This document shows, one piece after another, positions 9,379 through 17,875 of a DNA stretch of 43,243 nt. Made by a program: the position numbers and the translations under genes. The number at the start of each line of letters is the position of its first letter. Positions within the stretch are counted from its first letter, which is position 1. The stretch lies in NCBI GenBank assembly GCA_021771115.1, contig JAETPP010000005.1, positions 1 through 43,243 of the forward strand, read 5' to 3'. The notes under the pieces are model-generated. The model was not told where the DNA came from, did not search any database, and saw nothing but the letters and a program-made list of their open reading frames with translations. The stretch is from Bacillota bacterium (lineage in GTDB: Bacteria > Bacillota > Clostridia > Oscillospirales > Acutalibacteraceae).

Positions 9379-9891
9379 TTACACCTGCTTTCTAATCTTT
9401 GCTAAAAGGTCTACATTGTTTACTTTATAAACAAAGTTAAGCTTATCAAGCTCAAACTTCTTTTTGCCGTTTACCTCAATCAGAATATAAATGATCTCAA
9501 CCTTAACGGCGCTTCCGGTACCTTCGCCCTGCTTTGCCTTGCCTCCCGTAAAGCCCTTACTTTTGCCCTTTACTACCACGCGGCTCGGCATAAAATCGGT
9601 TGCCATCGTGGATTCCTGGATTGCCTGGGTGCTCATCCGCAGGGTAAGGTTTACGGCGGATCCTTGCGCAAGAAGGCCGAACATTTCTTCGTTAAGCGTT
9701 CTAAACGGTATTTCCATCTCGGACGCTCCGAAGTGGCCTAAAAGCGGCTCGTCAATCTCCCCCAGGAAGCCCGGCCCGCTGAGGGTCTCGGTTAATGCCT
9801 CGAAGTCCGGCAGGGTGACCTCGTCGGAAAGCCCGACGAGCTTCGTGCCTGTATTGTATACGTTGTAAGCGTTAATTTTTGTAGCTAACAT
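9379..9891 (-). CDS. Major tail tube protein (P2 FII-like)
   Basis: 170 aa; LPDFEALTETLSGPGFLGEIDEPLLGHFGASEMEIPFRTL typical of FII tube family. Confidence 0.9.
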   Translation of the reverse strand: MLATKINAYNVYNTGTKLVGLSDEVTLPDFEALTETLSGPGFLGEIDEPLLGHFGASEMEIPFRTLNEEMFGLLAQGSAVNLTLRMSTQAIQESTMATDFMPSRVVVKGKSKGFTGGKAKQGEGTGSAVKVEIIYILIEVNGKKKFELDKLNFVYKVNNVDLLAKIRKQV

Positions 9892-9893
9892 CC

Positions 9894-11348
9894 TTATTCA
9901 CCTCCCGTAAATGCTGCTTCCAAAAGCTCCGGATCAAACTCCAATACATCCAGAATATCCTCCGCCGGTGTCCAGGGCGCTAAATGGTGCAAAAACTGCA
10001 TTTTCCCGCCCATAATGTCGTTTATGGTGTTCTCCGCTTCCCGCCATTCGATATAGGCTCCGGCGCACTTGCCCTGGGCTGCAAGGGAATTTCCTTTGAC
10101 GTTTTCGTCGTCTACTATGGCCTCAATCAAGCGCGGATTATTGTTGTCGTCCACTCTCTCGTGGTAGGTCAAAATAAAGGAATTTCCCCACCAACTAAAG
10201 AAGCGGCGGCAGTTGATCCATCTGTCCTTCGGGTCGCTGGAAGTCGGGTAAATGGCTGTATTGTTTCCCCAGGTGGCCCATCCGGAAAAATTGTTAAACG
10301 TGCATACGCCGTAGCTGTTCACTACATTGGCCTGCTGCTCGTCTAATACGATCTCGGTCCCGTCCTCAAGGCAAAGGCCGGAAATGCCGACCACTTTGTT
10401 GGAAGGGCTAAGGCTCGGCACGTCGTCGTTTCCTGCGTCCGTATAGGCAATCAGCGCGGCCTTGATGGCGCTTGCGTGGTAAATCTTATCGCCAATTCTT
10501 ACGCAGGGCCATTCAACGTCCAAATGCTTACTTACAAGCCCGGAAGCCTGCTTTACGCTCAATACGTCCGTATATTTCCGGGCGCCGCTCTCCTCTGTGG
10601 TGTCAAGGTCTACTACTGCCTCGCAGCTGAAAACTCCATTGATCCCGGTACACTTGGCCGCAATCGCCGCCGCTACGTTTGGCTGCTTACTCCAGCCAGG
10701 GGAAACAATAAGGCCGGGGGTAAGCTGCAACTTCGGGAATACCTGGCGTATAACTTCCAGGCCTTTTTCTATGCCGGTGCTTACGTTATAGCCGCCGATG
10801 ATGTCCGCGTAGGTAATCGCCGAAGGATCTATAACGGTCCCGCTTACGGTAAGCTCTGTAATGCCGGTCGCGTCGACCAGCGTAATAAGGGCCATCCCGT
10901 CGTCGTCAAAAGTAACGACGTAATCGGCGTCGGCTGCAAGCTCCCGCTCCCCTGTCTTTACCACCAATTTGTCCGCAAGGACGCCGAAGGTGTCTATAGT
11001 TGCCTGGCCCTCTACTACCTCATACTTTTTCTCCTCAAGGGCCTTCTTGTGCGTTGTGGGGTCCAAAACATTAATAATTACAATGGGCGCAATATTCAAA
11101 ACTCTGAAAGAAGCATCAACGGATTCGCAGATGTTATAGTCTTTGAAATTATCGCAATACCCAACGGCCGCGCTTGCCTCCGCGAAGCTGTACGCGATCT
11201 TTGGTGTGTTTGTAGCGTTGTAAGGATCCTCCGCAAGGTTGACCGGCGCTACTCCTACAATAACCTGCAGGCCTGCGGTGCCGTTGCGCGGTACCGTTAA
11301 GCTGGTCGGATTCTCCAGGACTCTTACTCCATGGTTATATGCTGCCAT
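9894..11348 (-). CDS. Tail sheath protein (FI-like)
   Basis: 484 aa, MAAYNHGVRVLENPTSLTVPRNGTAGLQVIVGVAPVN..., sheath family features. Confidence 0.95.
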   Translation of the reverse strand: MAAYNHGVRVLENPTSLTVPRNGTAGLQVIVGVAPVNLAEDPYNATNTPKIAYSFAEASAAVGYCDNFKDYNICESVDASFRVLNIAPIVIINVLDPTTHKKALEEKKYEVVEGQATIDTFGVLADKLVVKTGERELAADADYVVTFDDDGMALITLVDATGITELTVSGTVIDPSAITYADIIGGYNVSTGIEKGLEVIRQVFPKLQLTPGLIVSPGWSKQPNVAAAIAAKCTGINGVFSCEAVVDLDTTEESGARKYTDVLSVKQASGLVSKHLDVEWPCVRIGDKIYHASAIKAALIAYTDAGNDDVPSLSPSNKVVGISGLCLEDGTEIVLDEQQANVVNSYGVCTFNNFSGWATWGNNTAIYPTSSDPKDRWINCRRFFSWWGNSFILTYHERVDDNNNPRLIEAIVDDENVKGNSLAAQGKCAGAYIEWREAENTINDIMGGKMQFLHHLAPWTPAEDILDVLEFDPELLEAAFTGGE

Positions 11349-11366
11349 TTTGGCTTTCCTCCTCTC

Positions 11367-11678
11367 TTATGCCTGTTTCTCGCTAAGTTTTGCGGAAACG
11401 GCGTTATATAAATTGTTGAGCGCGGTCCCCTGGGTAGAAATTGCCACGCCTGCGGCCGCAAGGCCGGAAATGGGGATCAGCAGCCCTTTAAGCGCCGGTA
11501 CCTCCTCGATCTTTTTCTTCAAGGCATCCGGCAGGCCGCCTGTGTAGACGGTTCCGTTGATCGCTACGTTCTTAAGGTCCGGGCCTAAATAAGCCACGCC
11601 CTCCGCTGCTGCCGCCGTCGTTTTGGCTTTGGCCGTTGCTGCAGCTGCTTCCTCCGTCTTTACTGTCTTATTGCTCAT
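11367..11678 (-). CDS. Phage hypothetical protein upstream of sheath
   Basis: 103 aa, Ala-rich; compact operon position. Confidence 0.6.
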   Translation of the reverse strand: MSNKTVKTEEAAAATAKAKTTAAAAEGVAYLGPDLKNVAINGTVYTGGLPDALKKKIEEVPALKGLLIPISGLAAAGVAISTQGTALNNLYNAVSAKLSEKQA

Positions 11679-12202
11679 ACGTATGGATCCTCCCTTCTGA
11701 TCTTCAATGTGTTAAAACTTAAAGCCACTCCTCCGACAAAATACGGGTAGCTTTCCTCCTCCTGCAAAGTCCAGGTTATGGGGTGGACGCACTCGTACTT
11801 TTTAGCTAATATAGCGTTTTTGGCGAAGCGCTCATAAATTCTTTGTATCATGTTCAATATTTCTTTGTGTCCCTGGTTTTTTAAGTCGTCGTTATAGGCG
11901 CCTAAAATTATAAGGACTGTCACTGCCTGGTCTCCGTCTATGTTCTCGATCTTCCCGTCCTCAATGCGTACTATCGCATACGGGTAAGGATCTTCGGCCT
12001 TGACCGGGTCCGTTACTCCCAGGCCCTCCTCCAAATACTCCGGAGCCTCCTCATCCGGCGGTGTCGTCGGTGCCGGTATCGGCAGGGCCTGGGGAAATAC
12101 ATTTATTTCGCTTAACTCCCCTTTTGGATTTTTATAGCGAAGGTCCTTAAAAATTATTTTAAGCTCCTCCACCAGGTCATCCTGTAAAAATGTAGCCACC
12201 AT
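11675..12202 (-). CDS. Tail completion/terminator-like hypothetical protein
   Basis: 175 aa; position between minor tail Z-like and sheath; ATGA-type overlap with the next gene. Confidence 0.5.
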   Translation of the reverse strand: MVATFLQDDLVEELKIIFKDLRYKNPKGELSEINVFPQALPIPAPTTPPDEEAPEYLEEGLGVTDPVKAEDPYPYAIVRIEDGKIENIDGDQAVTVLIILGAYNDDLKNQGHKEILNMIQRIYERFAKNAILAKKYECVHPITWTLQEEESYPYFVGGVALSFNTLKIRREDPYV

Positions 12203-12205
12203 TTC

Positions 12206-12787
12206 TTACGCCTCCAATACTTTCCTTACTTGTTTCTCTACGTTCTCCCGCAGGTGCTGCTCTATGCTCGGCCGGACTATGCCGTATACGCGCTTTTCGT
12301 TGCCCAGCATCTTCGGTATGCTGTTTGAAAATAATACCTTTACCGGAAGGCGGGCGCTCCCTCGCCGCTGCGCCACCGATGCGTGGCCGCTGCTGAACTT
12401 CGTAACGAAGGCTTTTATATCTCCCTTCTGCAGGCCCTTCATGGATCCTGCTGCCAGTACTTTGGCCTTCGTAATGGACGGCCGCCTGGCGCCGGTCCTG
12501 GCCGTGGCCGGGCTGACCTTAAAGTCCTTCAGCTCCATCGGTGCGCCGGTTGCCTTTATGGTTGCCTCAAGGTTTCCGGCGCTGGCGTTCTTAATGGTCA
12601 TCGCTTTGTTGAAACGTCCAGATTTTACAACGTAGGTTTTTTGCGTCTCCGTTGCCAGGTCCTTCCTGGCCTGCTTGGCTGTCTGGTTTATGGCGTTTTT
12701 AAGTACCTTCGGGGCCTCGGATTTCATCCGTCCTAATTTCCGCTCAACCTTGGCCAGCATGTTTCGGTCGTATTCTATCTGTATCAA
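12206..12787 (-). CDS. Minor tail protein Z (GPZ)-like
   Basis: 193 aa; ALKNAINQTAKQARK-type start and a basic central region; head-tail connector position. Confidence 0.65.
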   Translation of the reverse strand: MIQIEYDRNMLAKVERKLGRMKSEAPKVLKNAINQTAKQARKDLATETQKTYVVKSGRFNKAMTIKNASAGNLEATIKATGAPMELKDFKVSPATARTGARRPSITKAKVLAAGSMKGLQKGDIKAFVTKFSSGHASVAQRRGSARLPVKVLFSNSIPKMLGNEKRVYGIVRPSIEQHLRENVEKQVRKVLEA

Positions 12788-13113
12788 CTTCTATTCGCCT
12801 CCAGGTGTATGCTGTATAGTCCGTCCTCGTTGGTCGCGTTCGTAACCTTAAAAATACTCCCGTCAAGCTTCAGAACGGAACCGACGGCCGGAAGCGGGCC
12901 GAAGTCTTTAGCCTTTACGTAGATAAGCGTTTCTTTTACGTAAATTCCGTCCATGTTTGACTTCGCTTTTTTCGCCCGCTCTATAAGCTCGTTATTATCA
13001 ATCGTAACAGACATCCTTTTGCCGTTGACCGTATGCATGGCCGCGAACTCGTCCGTATTCATGAAAGTATTGTCAATGTCGGCGCGTAAAATCTCCTTAA
13101 AGGTCGGTATCAT
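12784..13113 (-). CDS. Head-tail joining protein-like
   Basis: 109 aa; position and short beta-rich sequence. Confidence 0.5.
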   Translation of the reverse strand: MIPTFKEILRADIDNTFMNTDEFAAMHTVNGKRMSVTIDNNELIERAKKAKSNMDGIYVKETLIYVKAKDFGPLPAVGSVLKLDGSIFKVTNATNEDGLYSIHLEANRS

Positions 13114-13445
13114 GCCGGGGACTTCGGGGGTCTCTTGGACGGTTCCTCAATAATTCCCCGCGCTTTCTTACTCGGTACCTTCCCGGCCAGGTCGGCTTCC
13201 GCTCCGGTGGCAGGCTGCGCGATGCCAGTAGCACCGGCCGGGGCTGTTTTCGGCCGCGCTTTGGCAGCCGGCTTTTTCTTTGTCGGTTTTTCTTCGGCGC
13301 CGTCGCTCTCGTCCTCCCAAACAGCCGAGCCTGCTTCTACCCATGCGGAAGCGTAAGCCGGGTCGGTTTTTGGCAGCTCCTCCCCTGGCTGGTACTGTTT
13401 GTTTCCGTGAAGGATGGCGACCTGCGCGATTAAGCGCTTGGCCAT
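13110..13445 (-). CDS. Phage head hypothetical protein
   Basis: 111 aa, KR/P/A-rich tail; operon context. Confidence 0.5.
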   Translation of the reverse strand: MAKRLIAQVAILHGNKQYQPGEELPKTDPAYASAWVEAGSAVWEDESDGAEEKPTKKKPAAKARPKTAPAGATGIAQPATGAEADLAGKVPSKKARGIIEEPSKRPPKSPA

Positions 13446-13777
13446 CAGCCTAAAAGCTTAACCTTTACCGTGGTATCTGCTGCAGCGGCTGCCTCCGTTG
13501 CATAACCGGCCGTAATGTCTCCGGCTGTTGCCGTGATTGCTCCGGCGGTGGCGTCATAATATACCGTTGCGCCCTCGGTGATGGCTTCGCTTGCTGCCTT
13601 GGGCATCTCAAATACTCCAAAAACGTGAAGGCTTCCGGTCTCGCCTACCTCGATAGGGGTACCGGCTACGCCCAGGCGCTTTCCAAATACTACGATCTCA
13701 TTGGCATCGATCTTGGCGCCGGTGTTGTTTGTGAAGTCAATTACTTCTCCGCGCTGCCAGTATTCTGCTTTACTCAT
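13445..13777 (-). CDS. DUF2190-like capsid-associated/decoration protein
   Basis: 110 aa; EYWQRGEVIDFTNNTGAKIDANEIVVFGKRLGVAGTPI; directly after the capsid gene. Confidence 0.75.
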   Translation of the reverse strand: MSKAEYWQRGEVIDFTNNTGAKIDANEIVVFGKRLGVAGTPIEVGETGSLHVFGVFEMPKAASEAITEGATVYYDATAGAITATAGDITAGYATEAAAAADTTVKVKLLG

Positions 13778-13798
13778 GTTCTTTTCCTCCTCCTTCTC

Positions 13799-15355
13799 TT
13801 ATTCCTCGGACGGGATCTTAACGCCCGGATTCATGGCCATGCTGCGGAAGTCTCTTACTGCGATTCCCCAGTCCAGGTAAATATCCCAAACGAAGCCTAA
13901 AGTACCCGGTACCTCCATACGTCTTACGGTCGGGGTCTCCTGTCCGTTTAAGTAGTCCACCTGGATGCCTCTTGCGCCGCTGCCAAACATAAACCACGGG
14001 CATACGCCGTCGCCTGCAAGGGCGTTAAGGACGGGATCCTGTACCGTCTTAAGCGGGTAATTATACAGCGGGTTAATGTCGTTGTTGTTGCTGCCTACTA
14101 CCTGGGCGGAGTGGAAAATCACGCTCAAGTCGAACTCGTAGCCGATAGGCACCACAATGGTCTGCGGCGTAATGTAAATCGCCTCGCCGAAGTGATCCGT
14201 CTGCTTGCCCATCTTGGTGACCATCGCCTGGATGGAAGCCTGGGAAGGCTTGGAACCGTTTTTCATAATGTTCTTATGCTTATCGCAGAAAAGCTGCAAG
14301 CCGTCAAACACTTTGGCGTTATTGAAAAGAATAGTGTAGACCTGCTTGTTAATGGTTTTCTTCGCTGCGGTTGCGTACAGGCCCGGCACCTCTGTCAAAA
14401 AGCCGATATCGTCGTTAATGAACGCCTGGCGGGTCATGCTGAACTGTTTCCCGTAGGTGTCAAGCTTACGCTGCGGCAGCATCTCGGTTCTCGGCTTGTC
14501 GGGCTTGATCTCTCCGTTCTCCGGTACGATCAAGAAGTCCCCAACGCCGCCGATCACGTATTCGTGGTCCGCCGTCTGCTTAAAGTCCTTCAGGCTGCCC
14601 TTTGTGGTGATGGCCTCGAAGGTAGTAGGCACTTCGTTGTAAAGATGCACAATGCTTTTCCGGATCGTGCTGTCAAGAATGGCCGGGAAGGCTGCGGACG
14701 GGTTGTAAAACTGGCGGCTTAATTCGCCGTAAAGGTCGTCGGAGCTCATCCTTAAAAGGGCGCCTATGTTCTGGCCCTCCCTGCTCAAGCACTCAATAGC
14801 CAAATCCCGAAGGCTCATAACGCGGAGCTCGTTGCTGCCTTCGGCCGGATTCTCCAGGCGGATGCCTGCGCGAAGCATAAGGGCGTCGGTCGCCCTCTGG
14901 CGGAAGGTGTCGCCCTCGTCTCTGGTGACCTGTACGCTTGCCGGTGCTCCGGTCCGCTTCATCCCGTCAAGGATGGCCGCTCTTACCTGGTCCATGGTGG
15001 CGCCGGTGCGGATATGCTCCGCCGGGTCTACGCCAAACTCGCGGCAAAGGTCGGAAATGTCCTGTACTCTCTGGCGCTCTGCTGCCACTGCTCTGGTCGC
15101 TGCGTCCTCCTGGCCGCCCAGGTCTCTCTGGCCCGTTGCTCCTGCAGTTGCTGCGGTACCTGCTGCCTGCTGTCCGGCTGCTGCCTGGGGCTGCTGCCTC
15201 TCCTCCGCCTCGATCTCAAGGGTTAAGGCGTCGATCTCTCTCTGCAAGGTGTCAAACTGCGCGCTTTCTTCGGCGGTCAGCTCTCTGCCTTTTGCGCCAT
15301 TTACAAGCGCCTGCTGTGCGGCGATTTTCATGGCTCTCTGCTGTCTCTTGTTCAT
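13799..15355 (-). CDS. Major capsid protein with N-terminal scaffold-like domain
   Basis: 518 aa; coiled-coil/Q-A-rich N-terminus then capsid-like domain; after the prohead protease. Confidence 0.85.
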   Translation of the reverse strand: MNKRQQRAMKIAAQQALVNGAKGRELTAEESAQFDTLQREIDALTLEIEAEERQQPQAAAGQQAAGTAATAGATGQRDLGGQEDAATRAVAAERQRVQDISDLCREFGVDPAEHIRTGATMDQVRAAILDGMKRTGAPASVQVTRDEGDTFRQRATDALMLRAGIRLENPAEGSNELRVMSLRDLAIECLSREGQNIGALLRMSSDDLYGELSRQFYNPSAAFPAILDSTIRKSIVHLYNEVPTTFEAITTKGSLKDFKQTADHEYVIGGVGDFLIVPENGEIKPDKPRTEMLPQRKLDTYGKQFSMTRQAFINDDIGFLTEVPGLYATAAKKTINKQVYTILFNNAKVFDGLQLFCDKHKNIMKNGSKPSQASIQAMVTKMGKQTDHFGEAIYITPQTIVVPIGYEFDLSVIFHSAQVVGSNNNDINPLYNYPLKTVQDPVLNALAGDGVCPWFMFGSGARGIQVDYLNGQETPTVRRMEVPGTLGFVWDIYLDWGIAVRDFRSMAMNPGVKIPSEE

Positions 15356-15370
15356 GGTTTTTCTTACCTC

Positions 15371-16192
15371 CTATAAGTTTTTATTAAGATTTATTTGAAG
15401 CTGCCGCTCTCTTAGAGACGGTGCGCGCTTCTCTCGTGGTCCGTCGTCTGCGTCAAATTCCCGGCCTACTCCGACGGTGGGATCTGCCGGTACTGAAACT
15501 ATGGATATCTCGAAGGGCTCCCACCTCCGCGCAATATCGCAGGGGCCGGTAAAGCGGCCATCCGCGCTTGTCTTGCCCGGCATGACCTCCTCTATGCTCT
15601 CGATCCGGTACCCAACGGAAACGCCCTTAAGGGTGCCGCTTTTGACCTTCTGGTAAATAACTTCTGAGGCGTCGTCGCTGTCAAATTCGACCTCGGCGTA
15701 GCCCCTGCTTCCCTCCAGCCATGCCCGGTTAATCTTACCCAGTACGGCGTCGCGCTTATGGTTAAAAAGAAGGATGCCTATGTCGTTAAGGCGGGTAAGG
15801 TTTACGGCTCCGGGTGCGTGGTCCAATACCTCAACGCACCAGCCCCGGTTGTATGGCTCCTCGGAAGAAAAGGAAAGTATAAACTTTCGTTCATTCCCTT
15901 CGCCTTCCATAGCGCGGATCGTTGCGCCGGTAATCTCTCGCGTAAGGGATTTACTTCCCTTCTTTGGGGGTTTCTGCTCCGGTTTCTTTTCCGGATCCTT
16001 GTCCTCCGGCTTCTTGCCCTCCTGTGGCTTCTCCTGGGGCTTCTCCTGGGGCTTTTTGTCCTCCGCCTGGGGATTCTTGCCCTGGGGCGGTTTCTTGTCC
16101 TCCTGGGGCTCCTGGGCCGCCCTGTATCGGATCGCCTGGGTCTGTCTCTGGCTCGTCTGCATCCGGGTCAAGCTCTTTTGCTGCCTTGTCAT
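15371..16192 (-). CDS. HK97-type prohead protease with K/P/Q/E-rich N-terminal extension
   Basis: Protease core (GYAEVEFDSDDASEVIYQKVKSGTLKGVSVGYRIESIEE...WEPFEISIVSVPADPTVGVGR); SD AGGAGG 8 nt before ATG. Confidence 0.85.
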   Translation of the reverse strand: MTRQQKSLTRMQTSQRQTQAIRYRAAQEPQEDKKPPQGKNPQAEDKKPQEKPQEKPQEGKKPEDKDPEKKPEQKPPKKGSKSLTREITGATIRAMEGEGNERKFILSFSSEEPYNRGWCVEVLDHAPGAVNLTRLNDIGILLFNHKRDAVLGKINRAWLEGSRGYAEVEFDSDDASEVIYQKVKSGTLKGVSVGYRIESIEEVMPGKTSADGRFTGPCDIARRWEPFEISIVSVPADPTVGVGREFDADDGPREKRAPSLRERQLQINLNKNL

Positions 16193-17636
16193 AAATTACA
16201 CCTCCTAACTCTATGCCTTTTTTGCGGCCGTACTCCAATACTTCGGCCATGTCGTCGACCACGTCCTTCCAATCCCTCCCGCTTTCGGCTGCTGCCTGCT
16301 GGAAAGTCTTTTGACCGGTCTGTACGGCGATCTTCATGGCCTGCACTTCCTTAAGTGGATCAATCCACTTTTTCGGTGAAGCAATCCACTTGTGAGCTAA
16401 ATATTTTTTCTTTTTCTCCGGATCCCAAAAGTCCGGTATGTCGAAAAGGCCGCAAAGTACGCCGGAGATTATGAAGGTTTCATATACCTCGTCCCGGAAC
16501 TCGTCGAAGAGCTCCCGGTCCTCTGCGTATGTCTGCTCGTCCTCTATGATGCCCTGGCGGGCGCTGCTGTAGTTGCTCTGGCTCATGTCCCGGCTCGTCG
16601 CCTCGTAGCTCAAGCCTTGCCCGGCGCCTATAAGTCTCTGCTGCTGCTTCACGAAGCTTGCGGCGTCCGTTGCCTGCCCGGTCGGGTTTACGACCTGGAT
16701 CTCGTCTCCTGCATTTAACTCCTTAATCATGCCAGGGGTTATGCTCTTTCCCTCGTAGGTTATCTGCGGGCCATTCTGCTGCACTACTCCACGCCCGATG
16801 TTGGTGGTCGGTATTGTCTTTTTTATGAATACCGATAAACAGGCCGCTATACGCTCCTTTACGCTGACGGCTGTCATGAACTCGTTGGCGTCTCGGATCC
16901 TGGTTGCGGTCGGGCTTAAGTCGCTCATCTCTCTTATCTGTGAAGGGCGGCGCTTCGTGAAAATGAAAATCATGTCCTTTGCCGGAACGTAAACGGGCTT
17001 AATATTTGAGAAGCCGTCAAGGCTATATTGTTTTATCCAGAAGCCCACCGGCTTATTGTAGCTGTTATACTCAATCCCGCCGACCACCCGGTTTCCTTTG
17101 CCGTGTGGCACCATGGCTGTGGCGTCCAGCTCGTCAACCTCTAAGGCCTGCAAGCGAAAAGGAACTACGCCGCCGCTTAAATAGCATTTCTTAAAAAGGA
17201 TCCCTCCGTCTACCTTTTTCCGCTCGACGGCCATCCTGGTCATCTGTGAAAAGCTTTGTGTCTCCGTAACGTCGCAATTTTTACGCTTGCACCAGTCCTT
17301 CCAGGCCTCCTCTATAGCATCGTTTAATTTTTCGCTGGGCGTCTTGGCCTGCAGGGTTACACCCAGGCCTACTATATTCCGCTTGTACGCTCCGATCACG
17401 CTGTTGGCCATATCGCTATTTCGCTCAAGGTCTCGCGCTCTGGCCCTTACCGTGTCCCGGCTGTAGCGGTCCGTTTGTTCCGCGCTCTGGTTATACGCAA
17501 TCCAGCCCGCGTTAAGCCGGTCAAAGTTTCCGGCATCGTAGTGCCTCATTTCCTCCAAATTGTGACGCCAGGCTTCCCTCCTGGCTCCTGCTTCCGGGGA
17601 AATGAAGCCGATTATATTATCTAAGAAATTTCCCAC
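15951..17636 (-). CDS. Lambda-family portal protein
   Basis: 561 aa; portal motifs (GIIEDEQTYAEDRELFDEFRDEVYETFI), G/P/E-rich C-terminus. Confidence 0.9.
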   Translation of the reverse strand: MGNFLDNIIGFISPEAGARREAWRHNLEEMRHYDAGNFDRLNAGWIAYNQSAEQTDRYSRDTVRARARDLERNSDMANSVIGAYKRNIVGLGVTLQAKTPSEKLNDAIEEAWKDWCKRKNCDVTETQSFSQMTRMAVERKKVDGGILFKKCYLSGGVVPFRLQALEVDELDATAMVPHGKGNRVVGGIEYNSYNKPVGFWIKQYSLDGFSNIKPVYVPAKDMIFIFTKRRPSQIREMSDLSPTATRIRDANEFMTAVSVKERIAACLSVFIKKTIPTTNIGRGVVQQNGPQITYEGKSITPGMIKELNAGDEIQVVNPTGQATDAASFVKQQQRLIGAGQGLSYEATSRDMSQSNYSSARQGIIEDEQTYAEDRELFDEFRDEVYETFIISGVLCGLFDIPDFWDPEKKKKYLAHKWIASPKKWIDPLKEVQAMKIAVQTGQKTFQQAAAESGRDWKDVVDDMAEVLEYGRKKGIELGGVIYDKAAKELDPDADEPETDPGDPIQGGPGAPGGQETAPGQESPGGGQKAPGEAPGEATGGQEAGGQGSGKETGAETPKEGK

Positions 17637-17641
17637 CGGGC

Positions 17642-17863
17642 TTACCTCCCTTCAAATACTGCTACATAGCAATCGTCCAAAAGGCCCGGCGTTCCGTTGG
17701 CCACCTGTGCCTGCAGGTCTCTCTGCATCTCGTAAAGCTTGGCAAGGTCGGCCCGGTTAAGCTGGCGGGATCCTATCTTGTAAGACTGCCCGCCTGCAAG
17801 TACGCTTGTTATTGCCGCATTTACCTGTGTAAGCATTTCTTGCGGTGTTGGTGTATCTGCCAT
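17642..17863 (-). CDS. gpW-like head-tail joining protein
   Basis: 73 aa; YKIGSRQLNRADLAKLYEMQRDLQAQV is gpW-like; between terminase and portal. Confidence 0.8.
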   Translation of the reverse strand: MADTPTPQEMLTQVNAAITSVLAGGQSYKIGSRQLNRADLAKLYEMQRDLQAQVANGTPGLLDDCYVAVFEGR

Positions 17864-17875
17864 CCTTATTCCTCC

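Noticed and set aside
1560-15610. KpnI (GGTACC) enrichment as a second site signal
   Set aside because: About 15-16 sites by eye, only modestly above expectation and clustered in late genes; not comparable to GGATCC.
15964-16194. Plus-strand Pro/Gly/Ser-rich ORF (76 aa) over the portal/protease overlap
   Set aside because: Third reading of the low-complexity DNA; no ribosome binding site or operon context.
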